Source: Streptomyces odontomachi
GTDB lineage: Bacteria; Actinomycetota; Actinomycetes; Streptomycetales; Streptomycetaceae
Length of the DNA stretch: 64,000 nt
Direction of reading: 5' to 3'
Assembly: GCF_024435355.1 (NCBI RefSeq)
Contig: NZ_JAMJWG010000003.1
Span: 310,001-374,000, forward strand
The notes under the pieces are model-generated. The model worked only from the letters and a program-made list of their open reading frames with translations, was not told the DNA's origin and ran no database searches. Below are positions 8,853 to 17,355 of this stretch, piece after piece (position 1 is the first letter of the stretch; every line of letters begins with the position of its first letter). Made by a program: the position numbers and the translations under genes.

Positions 8853-9392
8853 GTGTACTTCGCCGCACTGCTCGCGCGCACCGAAGACGGGTGGGAAGCG
8901 AGCGACACAGAGCTCGACGATGTGGAAACCCTGTCGGATCTGACCGACCTGGCCCGGGACGCCTCGCCTGACGAGGACACCGTGCTCGTCTTCATCGAAC
9001 AGGAGGACGCGTGGTTCGGCGTCGTCCGCGTGGACGGCGAGGACGACCCCCGGATCTATGTCTCGGACGGCGCCGCTGCCGCCCGTAGCGCGTACGGGGA
9101 GATCCTGCTCACCGACGAACTGCTCGGCCGGGAACCCGGCGCCGAGGACGACGGCGACGACCTGGACGCCCTCGACCTCGACGGCACCGAGGACGGCGAG
9201 CCGAGCGAGGCCGCCGACCCCGACCTGGAGGACGCCGACGACGTGGTGCCGTCCGGGCCGCTCGGCGACGTCGAGATCCTCGCGGACCTCGGGGTCGACG
9301 AGAAGGACCTGCTCGCCCTGGACAGCGGAGACGCGCTCAGCGAGATCGCCGACGCCCTCGGCGCGGCGGAGGTGCTGGAAACGGTCCGTTGA
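8853..9392 (+). CDS. tRNA adenosine deaminase-associated protein
   Basis: A 179-residue acidic protein. The GTG start at 8853 follows GGGAGAG by 5 bp, giving MYFAALLARTEDGWEASDTE; an ATG at 8832 is less likely. The N-terminal ~95 residues form the conserved part (LVFIEQEDAWFGVVRVDGE, RIYVSDGAAAA). The rest is very rich in Asp/Glu and probably disordered until GPLGDVEILADLGVDEKDLLAL near the end. The family is named for its consistent place directly upstream of tadA in actinobacteria; a direct role in tRNA editing has not been shown as far as I know. Confidence 0.85.
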   Translation: MYFAALLARTEDGWEASDTELDDVETLSDLTDLARDASPDEDTVLVFIEQEDAWFGVVRVDGEDDPRIYVSDGAAAARSAYGEILLTDELLGREPGAEDDGDDLDALDLDGTEDGEPSEAADPDLEDADDVVPSGPLGDVEILADLGVDEKDLLALDSGDALSEIADALGAAEVLETVR

Positions 9393-9429
9393 CCCCTACA
9401 CCCACCCCACCCACCCCGGGGCGCGTGAG

Positions 9430-9936
9430 GTGAGCACGGCGCACGGCCCCGAGCGGGCGAGCCGACCGGCGCAGCCCGACCCGGTACGCGACCGCTGGCA
9501 GGCCGCGATGCAACACGCCCTGGACGAGGCCGCACAGGCCGTCCAGGGCGGCGACGTGCCCGTGGGCGCCCTGGTGCTGGACCGGCACGGCACCGTCCTC
9601 GCCACCGGGCACAACGAACGTGAGGCCACCGGCGACCCCACCGCGCACGCCGAGCTCCTGGCCATCCGGCGTGCCGCAGCCCGCCTCGGCACCTGGCGGC
9701 TGACCGACTGCACCCTCGTGGTCACCCTGGAACCCTGCACGATGTGCGCCGGCGCGATTCAGCAGTCCCGCGTCGACCGGTTGGTCTACGGCGCACGCGA
9801 CGAGAAGGCGGGAGCGGCCGGATCCCTCTGGGACGTGATACGCGACCGCCGCCTCAACCACCGCCCCGAGGTGATCCACGGCGTGCTCGCCGACTCCTGC
9901 GCACGCCTGCTCACCGACTTCTTCCGCACCAGGTGA
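9430..9936 (+). CDS. tadA: tRNA-specific adenosine deaminase
   Basis: A 168-residue cytidine-deaminase-fold enzyme that converts the wobble adenosine (A34) to inosine in tRNA-Arg(ACG). The zinc and catalytic motifs are complete: HAEL (His ligand and catalytic Glu) after ATGDPTA, and EPCTMCAGA (two Cys ligands). The end SCARLLTDFFR matches the family. The start is taken as GTG at 9430, 37 bp after its partner gene, because homologues retain the preceding PDPVRDRW segment. Its substrate tRNA-Arg(ACG) is encoded in this same window at about 44.6 kb. Confidence 0.92.
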   Translation: MSTAHGPERASRPAQPDPVRDRWQAAMQHALDEAAQAVQGGDVPVGALVLDRHGTVLATGHNEREATGDPTAHAELLAIRRAAARLGTWRLTDCTLVVTLEPCTMCAGAIQQSRVDRLVYGARDEKAGAAGSLWDVIRDRRLNHRPEVIHGVLADSCARLLTDFFRTR

Positions 9937-10049
9937 CCTGCCCCACCGTGGGGCGCCCCCGTCCTCGGCCCCGGGCCCACGGCCCCGAACCGCAACAGCA
10001 CCGGAAACGGATTTCGGAGCACGGCCCACCGTGGGCTAGGATCTGTCTC

Positions 10050-10137
10050 GGTAGCGTGTCCGAGCGGCCGAAGGAGCTCGCCTCGAAAGCGAGTGTGGCG
10101 CAAGTCACCGAGGGTTCAAATCCCTCCGCTACCGCCA
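10050..10137 (+). tRNA. tRNA-Ser(CGA)
   Basis: A complete serine tRNA with a long variable arm. The acceptor stem is GGTAGCG / CGCTACC, the anticodon stem CTCGC / GCGAG holds the loop CTCGAAA with anticodon CGA, and the T-arm reads GAGGGTTCAAATCCCTC. The 3' CCA is encoded. It decodes UCG. Confidence 0.97.
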
Positions 10138-10140
10138 GCG

Positions 10141-10184
10141 AAACCGCCCCTGACCTGCGAAGACAGGTTGGGGGCGGTTTTTTG
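10141..10184 (+). terminator. Rho-independent terminator of tRNA-Ser
   Basis: A strong stem AACCGCCCCTGACCTG pairs with CAGGTTGGGGGCGGTT around a short loop and ends in a run of six T, starting 3 bp after the tRNA CCA. Confidence 0.92.
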
Positions 10185-10285
10185 CATCGCTGCCTCGTCA
10201 CCACTGGCATAGCGGCGCTCCAAGAGCCGCGTCACCACTGATGACGGGAGGTGGAGCACCAGCCCCACCCAGAGAGAAGGTGACG

Positions 10286-10843
10286 ATGGATGCCGAAGAT
10301 CAGCAGGGCTTCCAGAAATTCGTGGCAGGACGGTCCACAGCGTTACTGAGGACCGCCGTGCTGCTGAGCGGCGGCGACCGGCACGCGGCGGAGGACCTGC
10401 TCCAGAACGCCCTCATCAAGGCCGCGAGACAGTGGCACCGCATCGACGAACCCGAAGCGTACGTCCGCCAGATCCTGTACCGGCAGCAGGTCAGCATCTG
10501 GCGCCTGAAATGGCCGCGGCGTGAGATCAGCGTCGCCGAACCACCGGAAGTGAGCACTCCCGGAGACGGCCCGGCAGTCACCGAGCTGCGGCTGCTGATG
10601 CGCGGCGCGCTGGCCCGCCTCACCGCGCGGCAGCGCACCGTGCTGGTCCTGCGCTACTTCGAGGACCTGCCGGAGGCCGAGGTGGCCCGTGTCCTGGGCT
10701 GCTCCGTCGGCACCGTGCGGTCCACCACGCACCGGTCGCTCGCCCGGCTGCGCGCCCTTGCCCCGGAACTGGCCGCACTCGGCCCGGCCAACGCCGAGCG
10801 GGAGCCGACCGCTGACTACTCGCCCGTGGAGGTCCGTCCATGA
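10286..10843 (+). CDS. SigE-family (ECF) RNA polymerase sigma factor
   Basis: A 185-residue group 4 sigma factor of the Streptomyces SigE family. Region 2 lies at about residues 10-75 (AEDLLQNALIKAARQWHRI, then YVRQILYRQQVSIWR); region 4 lies at 105-160 (RLTARQRTVLVLRYFEDLPEAE then VARVLGCSVGTVRSTTHRSLARLR). The ATG at 10286 has AGAAGG 5 bp upstream. The stop overlaps the start of the next gene by 4 bp (ATGA), implying translational coupling to a membrane protein that may control it. Confidence 0.9.
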   Translation: MDAEDQQGFQKFVAGRSTALLRTAVLLSGGDRHAAEDLLQNALIKAARQWHRIDEPEAYVRQILYRQQVSIWRLKWPRREISVAEPPEVSTPGDGPAVTELRLLMRGALARLTARQRTVLVLRYFEDLPEAEVARVLGCSVGTVRSTTHRSLARLRALAPELAALGPANAEREPTADYSPVEVRP

Positions 10844-12144
10844 ACGTCGACGAGCTGCTCCGTGACTCCCTGCGTGAACAGGCGGCAGAAGAGCCACCCA
10901 TGGGTCCGGGCTTTGCCGACCAGGTGCTGGCCGTCGGGCGCCGTCGCCGGATCCGTGCCCTCGCGTCCGTCGCCGCGTGCACCGCCGCCGTGGTCGCCCT
11001 CGCCATCGGAGTGCCGCGACTGGACTCCGCCGGCCATGACGCACCCGTTCAGCACTCCGGCAAGAACGACGTCTCGCTGCCCCGCCTCCGGCAGTTCGAC
11101 GTGCCGCTTCCGCCCTCCCTCGACGACGGGCTACCGCTGGCCAGCGAGACGGACAAGAGGGACGTCATCGCCCACCCCGACCAGTCGCCGCCACGCAACC
11201 TGATCGCGGCCGGGGACACCGCGCTCGCCGCGTACTCCACGTCGAGCGTCGTCGAGGAGTCGCCCGACAAGGGCTTGTTGCAGCGCACGTACTGGATCCT
11301 CAACCAGAAGACCGGCAAGTACGAGAAGGACGCCCGCTGGTCCTTCCTCGCCGTCGCCCCGGGCATGCGGACCGCCGCCGTCCTGGAGCGCCATCTCCCG
11401 GCCAGCCGGATCGGCGTGTACGACCTGGTCAGCCGCCAGGTCGTGGACTGGATCCCGGTCGACCGGGGTGTCGCAAGCGTGGCGTACTCGCCGGACGGCA
11501 GCAGAATCCTCGCGACCACGTACGACACGCAACCCGACGGGCGCCTGCGTGCACCCGACGACGCCGACGGCGACGGCAAGAAGAACGACTGGTACAGCAA
11601 GCCGGACAAGGCGTTGGCGACCGGCTTCTACATCCTCGACCTGAAGGCGGGAAAGGGCGCCTGGAACCCGGTGACCATCCACGCCAAGGGCGTCGACCCC
11701 CGCGTGGACTTCGTCTTCAACACCGACGGCACGCTGGTCTCCCCGGATCTCTGGTCGGCTTCCCACGTGCAGTTCTACAACTTCAAGGGCGAGAAGGTCG
11801 CCACGCCGGCGAAGGACAAGTACCTGCGCCAGTCCCCCGGACCGGGGCTGTCCCCGAACGGCAAGCTCCTGGCCGGCTACATCAACGAGGACGAGGGTTC
11901 GGCGACCAACATCCTCGATCCGTACACCGGCAAACGGCTCTACAAGACCCCCGGCGTCGACCACCTCGCCTGGGCCGACGACAAGCGGCTCATCGTCGGG
12001 GAGACCACACCGGGCACGCTGAGGTTCCAGACCAGGCTGGCGCTCGTCACGATCGGCGACGACACCATGATCCCGCTGAGCGGCAGCACCGGGGGGCGCG
12101 AGTCCTCGTCCGAGAACTGGGCGCCGATCTTCGCCCGGCGCTGA
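10840..12144 (+). CDS. Single-pass membrane protein with extracytoplasmic WD40/TolB-like propeller; possible sigma-factor partner
   Basis: A 434-residue protein. Residues 1-35 form a short acidic/basic cytoplasmic segment (MNVDELLRDSLREQ), residues ~40-60 one membrane helix (ASVAACTAAVVALAIGVP), and the rest an external domain with repeated propeller-like strands (VASVAYSPDGSRILATTYD, GPGLSPNGKLLAGYINEDEG, VDHLAWADDKRLIVGE). The 4-bp overlap with the sigma gene and the topology suggest a regulatory partner, but the cytoplasmic tail is short and lacks a zinc anti-sigma motif, so anti-sigma function is only inferred. A strong hairpin follows. Confidence 0.7.
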   Translation: MNVDELLRDSLREQAAEEPPMGPGFADQVLAVGRRRRIRALASVAACTAAVVALAIGVPRLDSAGHDAPVQHSGKNDVSLPRLRQFDVPLPPSLDDGLPLASETDKRDVIAHPDQSPPRNLIAAGDTALAAYSTSSVVEESPDKGLLQRTYWILNQKTGKYEKDARWSFLAVAPGMRTAAVLERHLPASRIGVYDLVSRQVVDWIPVDRGVASVAYSPDGSRILATTYDTQPDGRLRAPDDADGDGKKNDWYSKPDKALATGFYILDLKAGKGAWNPVTIHAKGVDPRVDFVFNTDGTLVSPDLWSASHVQFYNFKGEKVATPAKDKYLRQSPGPGLSPNGKLLAGYINEDEGSATNILDPYTGKRLYKTPGVDHLAWADDKRLIVGETTPGTLRFQTRLALVTIGDDTMIPLSGSTGGRESSSENWAPIFARR

Positions 12145-12188
12145 GTCACCCGGCCGCCGGCCGTTCGCACACTGCCGGCGGCGAGCGC

Positions 12189-12221
12189 GGGGTCACGGCG
12201 ACACGGGGACGCCGTGACCCC
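12189..12221. terminator. Hairpin terminator after the sigma/propeller operon
   Basis: A perfect 12-bp stem GGGGTCACGGCG / CGCCGTGACCCC with a 9-nt loop, 44 bp after the stop codon and ahead of a convergent gene. Confidence 0.75.
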
Positions 12222-12266
12222 GTCGGCCGGTTGTCGACCTGCGTGGGCCGCAGCCCGTCGCCACCG

Positions 12267-12956
12267 TCACGCCGGCCGCCCGGTGCCGGCCAGCGGAGTG
12301 ATCACCAGGCCGCGGCTGCGCAGCCCGTGACGGCGCAGGTAGCCGCGCCCGAAGAACCGCTGGAAGGCCAGGATCGCCAGCACGGTCACCGCCAGCAGCG
12401 CATCGTCGAGGACCGGCACCAGGTCGATCGGCAGGGTCATCGCCAGGACGGTCCGCAGCGCGCTGTCGAGCAGGCAGGCAGCGCCCCAGAAAGCGCTACA
12501 GATCCACAGCAGCCGGCGGAACGCCGGATGGCGTTCCCAGTTGGCCTCCAGCATCCGCCGCCGGTCCTCGTCCACGACGATCCTCGTCGCCTCGTAGAGG
12601 AACGGCCTGCGGGACAGCAGCGTGCACAGCATCCACACCCCGATGGCGGCCATGCCCCAGCCGTTGCGTATCAGCAGCAGCCGCGGGCTGCCGGTGACGA
12701 AGGACATCGCCACGGTCAGGCCCATCGCCAGGAGCATGAAGACCTGCAACCCGCCGATCCGGCGCTCGGCGACGAGGCCCCGTACCGCCCCGGCGGCCGG
12801 GATCACGGCACCGGCCAGCAGCGCGAGGAACTGGTTCACCCCCAGCCAGCGCAGGCCGTAGAAGAGGACGAGCGGGACGAGTACGTGCACCGTCAGGACG
12901 CGGCTCAGGGCCCCATGGGCCGGTGCGGGACGCTGCGCGCCCGGACTCTCTGCCAT
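12267..12956 (-). CDS. VC0807-family integral membrane protein
   Basis: A 229-residue membrane protein with about six hydrophobic helices (VLTVHVLVPLVLFYGL, NQFLALLAGAVIPAAGAV, QVFMLLAMGLTVAMSFV, NGWGMAAIGVWMLCTLL, then two near residues 165-205). The motif SRRPFLYEATRIV is typical of the VC0807 family, whose function is not known. The ATG at 12956 is chosen from the family N-terminus; the frame stays open far upstream. The TetR gene upstream ends only 50 bp away on the same strand, so the two probably form an operon. Confidence 0.8.
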   Translation of the reverse strand: MAESPGAQRPAPAHGALSRVLTVHVLVPLVLFYGLRWLGVNQFLALLAGAVIPAAGAVRGLVAERRIGGLQVFMLLAMGLTVAMSFVTGSPRLLLIRNGWGMAAIGVWMLCTLLSRRPFLYEATRIVVDEDRRRMLEANWERHPAFRRLLWICSAFWGAACLLDSALRTVLAMTLPIDLVPVLDDALLAVTVLAILAFQRFFGRGYLRRHGLRSRGLVITPLAGTGRPA

Positions 12957-13006
12957 CACACAACCTTTCCGAACGGGGCTTTTCGCGCGGGTGTCGGTAC
13001 GGCGCC

Positions 13007-13702
13007 TCACCGGGACCCGGTGGCCAGCGAGAACGCGGTGACCAGCTCCCGGGTGTACGTGTCGAAGTCCAGGCCCGGCTCGCCGCGCAGCCGCTGGGCG
13101 GCGGCGTCGACGGCGCCGCGGATCATCACCGCCAGCGCACGGACGTCGAAGTCGCGGAACTCGCCGCTGCGCTGCCCTGCGGTGAGCAACTCCTCCAGCC
13201 CGCGCACGCCCGGTTCCTGCGTGCTCTGCGACGTGTACGGCTGCCCGTCCGCATCGCGCACGTGCGGTCCGATCTCGGTGAGCGCCACCATCTCCCGCGG
13301 ATGCGCGCGCAGGAACTCCAGATTGGCCTCCAGGTAGGCGCGCAGCTTCGCCGCCACCGTCTCCTCGACCGCCATGCGGGCACCGATGAACTCCGCCCCG
13401 GCCGTGAACACCTCCCGGACGATCTGGTGCATCAGATCGTCCTTGTCGGCGAAGTGGTACGAGATCATCCGCGGGCTGCTCAACCCGGCCCGCTTGGTGA
13501 TCTTGGCGAACGACGCCTTGGCGTAGCCGAGTTCGGCGATGGTGTCGATCGCCGCCGCCACGATCTGCGCCCGGCGCGCCGCATTGGTGAAGGTCCGCCC
13601 AGCCTGTTGCGCCTGTTCGCTCTGTCGCGCCTGCCCGGCCCGCTCTGCCTGTTCGCTCTGTTGAGTCCGTTCGGTCTGTTGGGTCCGTTGGGTCTGCGTC
13701 AC
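13007..13702 (-). CDS. TetR/AcrR-family transcriptional regulator
   Basis: A 231-residue repressor-type protein. A 35-residue N-terminal tail is made of repeated Gln/Thr/Arg/Glu units. The TetR helix-turn-helix follows at about residues 40-90 (RRAQIVAAAIDTIAELGYAK, then FAKITKRAGLSSPRMISYHF and DKDDLMHQIV). The C-terminal ligand domain ends TYTRELVTAFSLATGSR. It is divergent from the DUF418 gene and upstream of the VC0807 gene; an imperfect dyad at 13716-13733 beside its start is the likely operator, so autoregulation and control of both neighbours is expected. Confidence 0.9.
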   Translation of the reverse strand: MTQTQRTQQTERTQQSEQAERAGQARQSEQAQQAGRTFTNAARRAQIVAAAIDTIAELGYAKASFAKITKRAGLSSPRMISYHFADKDDLMHQIVREVFTAGAEFIGARMAVEETVAAKLRAYLEANLEFLRAHPREMVALTEIGPHVRDADGQPYTSQSTQEPGVRGLEELLTAGQRSGEFRDFDVRALAVMIRGAVDAAAQRLRGEPGLDFDTYTRELVTAFSLATGSR

Positions 13703-13715
13703 GGCGGCTCCCCTG

Positions 13716-13733
13716 TTTATTTGCCCAGATAAA
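13716..13733. promoter_or_regulatory. Candidate TetR operator (TTTAT...ATAAA dyad)
   Basis: The AT-rich dyad TTTATTTGCCCAGATAAA stands 14 bp upstream of the TetR start and 115 bp upstream of the DUF418 start, in an otherwise GC-rich divergent gap. The outer 5 bp pair perfectly and several inner positions are symmetric. Confidence 0.5.
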
Positions 13734-13847
13734 TCTTACCTCCTCTGAATCAGAAGTTCTCCGATGGCCTGCTAGGGGTGTTGGCACCACCCCAGGACGG
13801 GTGCCAGGCCCCTCGAAGGACGCGGCGCCGGCGGCGAGCCTGAATGC

Positions 13848-15032
13848 ATGACCGCTTCCCTGACCACAGCGCCGGCGTCAACGGGGCCCGTACGCCGCGC
13901 TGAGCGCGTGCTCGCCCCGGACCTCGCCCGTGGCGCCATGCTGCTCTTCATCGCCCTCGCCAACGCGGCGAACTGCGCCTTTGCCGGCCAGCCCGGTATG
14001 GACGGCACACCGCACGGCGCACAGCGCGTCGTCAACTTCCTCATGATCACGTTCATCGACAGCCACGCCTATCCGGTCTTCGCCGTCATGTTCGGTTACG
14101 GCCTGGTCCAGATCGCGCGACGCCAGGGCGCGGCCGCGCGCCGGGTGCTGCTACGCCGTAACGCCTGCCTGGTCGGCCTCGGGCTCGTCCACGGGACCTT
14201 GCTCTACTTCGGGGACTTCCTCGGTGCCTACGGCATCGTGGGCCTGGTCGCCACCCTGCTACTGCTGCCGCGCGGGGATCGGTTCCACCGCCTCGTGCTG
14301 TGGGTGTGGGGCATCCAGATCGTCATGGTGGGCTACTTGGCGGTGACCGCGCTCACCGGCGCCCACCGCGGGCACGCCGTGCTCACGGACACCGCGAACC
14401 CGTCGCTGGCCGCCTCGTCCTACGCCCGGTCCGTGCTCGACCGGCTGACGGAATGGCCCGAGCACACCGTGTACGCCCTCGGGTTCATCGTGATCGCCTG
14501 GCTGGGCATCTGGGCCGCCCGCCACCAGATCCTGGAGAACCCGGCGGCACACCGCGTGCTGCTGCGCCGGACCGCCGTCGGCTGCCTCGGCCTGGCGTTC
14601 GCCGGCGCGCTGCCCTACGCGCTCGTCGCTGCCGGCGTCCTGCACGTCGACGCGGACACCGTCCACGCCCTTGCGTACCTGAACGACGTGAGCGGCGAGT
14701 ACGGCGGGCCGGGGTACGTGGCCCTGTTCGGGCTGATCGCGCTGCGACTCGGCGCCGCCGGTGGCGGTCGGACGAAGGAGCTCGCGCCGGCGCTCAAGCC
14801 GGTGGTCGCGCTCGGCCAGCGCTCCCTGAGTGGCTATCTGCTGCAATCCGTGGCCTGGCTGGTGCTGTTCTCCCCGTGGATGCTGCACCTCGGCGGCACC
14901 TACACCGCCGCCGTCGCCGCCGTGTCGGTGTGGCTGCTGTCGCTCGCCGCCGCTCAGGCACTGAGCGTGCGTGACCAGCGCGGCCCGGCGGAGACTTTGC
15001 TCCGGCGGATCACCTACCGCGTGACCCGGTGA
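13848..15032 (+). CDS. DUF418 integral membrane protein
   Basis: A 394-residue polytopic membrane protein. It opens with RAERVLAPDLARGAMLLFIALAN, the conserved start of the DUF418/YeiB family (RxxxLDxxRG-like), followed by FLMITFIDSHAYPVFAVMFGYG and a C-terminal DUF418 region of four or more helices (LGQRSLSGYLLQSVAWLVLF). Function is unknown; relatives are proposed to be transporters or acyltransferase-like. It is transcribed divergently from the TetR regulator and is a likely target of it. Confidence 0.88.
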   Translation: MTASLTTAPASTGPVRRAERVLAPDLARGAMLLFIALANAANCAFAGQPGMDGTPHGAQRVVNFLMITFIDSHAYPVFAVMFGYGLVQIARRQGAAARRVLLRRNACLVGLGLVHGTLLYFGDFLGAYGIVGLVATLLLLPRGDRFHRLVLWVWGIQIVMVGYLAVTALTGAHRGHAVLTDTANPSLAASSYARSVLDRLTEWPEHTVYALGFIVIAWLGIWAARHQILENPAAHRVLLRRTAVGCLGLAFAGALPYALVAAGVLHVDADTVHALAYLNDVSGEYGGPGYVALFGLIALRLGAAGGGRTKELAPALKPVVALGQRSLSGYLLQSVAWLVLFSPWMLHLGGTYTAAVAAVSVWLLSLAAAQALSVRDQRGPAETLLRRITYRVTR

Positions 15033-15174
15033 CGGCGCGCCTGGGTGCGGCCGGCCGCCGAAGCCGCTGCGAGCACCTTCGCACTCCGGTCTGACCAGGA
15101 CGAACAGACCTCGCACAGGGGTGCGGCGCACCTCGCCGACGGTTGCTCCGTCCCGCCGTTCACGGCACGGCGAA

Positions 15175-15205
15175 GAAGGGCCCGGTCCGTTGGATCGGGC
15201 CCTTC
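15175..15205 (+). terminator. Hairpin terminator after the DUF418 gene
   Basis: A perfect 10-bp stem GAAGGGCCCG / CGGGCCCTTC with an 11-nt loop, 143 bp after the DUF418 stop and before the small gene at 15318. Confidence 0.65.
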
Positions 15206-15317
15206 GTGATGCGCCGTCACCGTTTCCGTCCTCGTCCGTCAGGCGCAGCCGGGTTACACTCGCCGCCGGGAATCAAGGGACTCGTGTGACACAGCAGGCA
15301 GGGGAGGCCACAGCACC

Positions 15318-15491
15318 GTGCAGCCGAAGAAGATCGCACTCTATGTCGTGATCGTCTTCGTGCTCTATGTGATCATCACGGATCCGAAGAACGCTGCGGA
15401 CTACGTCCAGATCGGGTTCGAGGGCATATCGAGCGCGGCCAAGTCCATCGGCGACTTCATGACATGGATAGCCGACGGCGCCCACAATTGA
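15318..15491 (+). CDS. 57-residue membrane protein
   Basis: A small gene with a GTG start. The product begins MQPKKIALYVVIVFVLYVII, which gives a basic N-terminus and one membrane helix (about residues 6-22), followed by TDPKNAADYVQIGFEGISS and an amphipathic tail ending WIADGAHN. GGGGAGG lies 10 bp upstream of the GTG. Codon third positions are strongly G/C, as expected for a real Streptomyces gene. Function unknown; it may be a subunit of a membrane complex. Confidence 0.75.
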   Translation: MQPKKIALYVVIVFVLYVIITDPKNAADYVQIGFEGISSAAKSIGDFMTWIADGAHN

Positions 15492-15903
15492 CCCCAGCCG
15501 GCATCCGTCCGGCCGGCCCTGCGCTCGCCACCGCCACCGTCACTGCTCCCGCTCCCGCTCCCGGCACCGTTCCCGTCCATGCCCGCCGCCGGCCTTCGTC
15601 GCCGCGGCACGGGCCGAGCCGGTGCCGCACCCGAGCCGCCACGAAGCGCCGCTCTCCTCCCATCCCACCTCACCCCGCCGCCACGTCCTGGGTCACCGCT
15701 CCCGGGCGCTCGGGCCGGGTGATGGTCTTACGGGGCAACGGCATGCCGTAGACAACGTTCCCAAGGATTCCTTGGTCATCGGCGCGAGAAGCCTGTGAAG
15801 TCGCCGAAGAAGGCGGGCCGGGCCATGGTTCCCCCTGCGATCGACTCCGGTGCGGGCAACGTAGCCTCGAACTGCCCGTAGACGTGCGACGAGAGGAGTC
15901 ACC
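15492..15903. other. Intergenic region upstream of the PhzF gene
   Basis: About 410 bp with no supported gene. The first half is pyrimidine-rich (repeated ctcccgctcccg and ccgccgcc). A promoter for the PhzF gene is expected near 15760-15880 but no clear -35/-10 pair was found. Confidence 0.4.
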
Positions 15904-16806
15904 ATGTCCGACCGAACGCCGTTCTTCCTGGTGGACGTCTTCAGCGATACGCCCCTGAACGGCAATCCGCTGGCCGTGGTCCCCGACGCCGATCGCCTCC
16001 CCGAAGAGGTGCTGCCGCGTATCGCACGGGAGTTCAACCAGGCCGAGACGACGTTCCTGCTCCCTCCGACGGTGCCCGGCGCCGACGTCCGGTTGCGCTC
16101 GTTCACGGCAGGTGGCGTGGAGGTGTTCGGAGCGGGCCACAACGCGCTGGGAGCCTGGTGGTGGCTGGCCGACAGCGGCCGGCTCGGCACGCTCGCACCC
16201 GTCGAGCCGACCCTGCGGCACCAGCAGCTCGGCACCACGGTGCTGCCCGTCACGATCGCCCCCGGGACCGACGGGCGGCTGGACGTGGGCCTGCGCCAGT
16301 CACCGCCCGAGTACGGTCACGAGATCACCGACACGGCCACCCTCGCGGCGGCGCTCGGCCTCGACGTCGACGCGCTCGGCGCCGCCGGGCTGCCGGTCGC
16401 CCAGACGGTGTCCACCGGCGCGTCCCACCTGATGGTCGCGCTCCGGTCCCCCGAGACCGTCGACGCGGCACGCCCCGACGCCGAGCGGCTGCGGGGCCTG
16501 CTGCCCGGCGTCGGCGGCCAAGGGGTGTACCTGTACGCCGTGGCCGGCGACGCGTCGGGGGCCGGCGCGTACACCAGGTTCGTCAACCCCATGGCGGGCA
16601 TCGTCGAGGACCCCGCCACCGGCAGCGCGGCCGGGCCGCTGGCCTGCCTGCTGCACCGCGCGGGGCTGGCCGGCGACGCGCTCACCATCCGTCAGGGTCA
16701 GGCCCTGGGCCGGCCCTCGGACATCCGCGTCACCCTCTCCGACGGCGCCCCCACGGTCACCGGCGGTGCGTGCCTCGCGGCCTCCGGCGAACTGGTGCTG
16801 CCGTGA
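15904..16806 (+). CDS. PhzF-family isomerase/epimerase
   Basis: A 300-residue protein of full family length with the two-lobed diaminopimelate-epimerase fold. Diagnostic motifs are FFLVDVFSDTPLNGNPLAVV at the start, FNQAETTFLLPP carrying the conserved catalytic Glu, GAGHNALGAW in place of the common GHATLA, and EDPATGSAAGPLACLL in lobe two. GAGGAG precedes the ATG. No phenazine genes are nearby, so this is probably a housekeeping isomerase of unknown substrate. The Dabb gene follows 39 bp downstream and is probably co-transcribed. Confidence 0.92.
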   Translation: MSDRTPFFLVDVFSDTPLNGNPLAVVPDADRLPEEVLPRIAREFNQAETTFLLPPTVPGADVRLRSFTAGGVEVFGAGHNALGAWWWLADSGRLGTLAPVEPTLRHQQLGTTVLPVTIAPGTDGRLDVGLRQSPPEYGHEITDTATLAAALGLDVDALGAAGLPVAQTVSTGASHLMVALRSPETVDAARPDAERLRGLLPGVGGQGVYLYAVAGDASGAGAYTRFVNPMAGIVEDPATGSAAGPLACLLHRAGLAGDALTIRQGQALGRPSDIRVTLSDGAPTVTGGACLAASGELVLP

Positions 16807-16845
16807 GCACCCCTTCCTCCTCACCCATCCCCCAAAGGAGACACC

Positions 16846-17139
16846 GTGATCCGCCACCTGGTCCTCTTCAAGCTCAACGACGGCGTCACCCGTGACGATC
16901 CACGCGTCGTCGCGGGCGCCGCGGCCTTCCAGGCGCTCGGCGACCTCGTCCCCGAGGTGACGTTCTGGGAGTGCGGCTGGAACGTCTCCGACCGGCCCAT
17001 CGCCTACGACTTCGCGATCAACTCCGCCGTCGAGGACACCGCGGCGCTCCAGCGCTACCTCGCCCACCCGGACCATCAGGCCGGCGTCGCACTGTGGCGC
17101 GAGTTCGCCACGTGGGTGATCGCCGACTACGAGTTCTGA
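16846..17139 (+). CDS. Dabb-family (stress-responsive alpha/beta barrel) protein
   Basis: A 97-residue dimeric barrel domain starting at GTG behind AAAGGAG. The pattern MIRHLVLFKLNDGV, FWECGWNVSDRPIAYDFAI, LQRYLAHPDHQAG and FATWVIADYEF is the full-length Dabb domain with its conserved His and the YLxHPxHxAV-like motif. Members are small soluble proteins, sometimes enzymes. It follows PhzF in a likely two-gene operon, ended by a hairpin. Confidence 0.88.
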   Translation: MIRHLVLFKLNDGVTRDDPRVVAGAAAFQALGDLVPEVTFWECGWNVSDRPIAYDFAINSAVEDTAALQRYLAHPDHQAGVALWREFATWVIADYEF

Positions 17140-17152
17140 GCCGCCCGCGCCA

Positions 17153-17183
17153 CGAGCCCCGCACCCCGCCGGTGAGGGGCTCG
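17153..17183 (+). terminator. Hairpin terminator after the Dabb gene
   Basis: A perfect 8-bp stem CGAGCCCC / GGGGCTCG with a 15-nt loop, 13 bp after the stop, followed by a short T-rich stretch (gttttcccc). Confidence 0.65.
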
Positions 17184-17355
17184 ACCGCGTTTTCCCCCTC
17201 AACTCACCGCCAACACGGCATTATGCGGTGCTTGCACACAGCGACCGACCCTTGTGATGCTATGACCGCTTTTGCCGGTGAGGTGAACGATTCTCCCCCG
17301 GCCGCTCGGCGATCATGCCGCGTCTCAGCCAAAGAGGCGAACGGAGAGAAGGGGT

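Noticed and set aside
15904..16806. Phenazine biosynthesis cluster
   Set aside because: Only a PhzF-family isomerase is present; no other phz genes are near, and such isomerases are common housekeeping genes.
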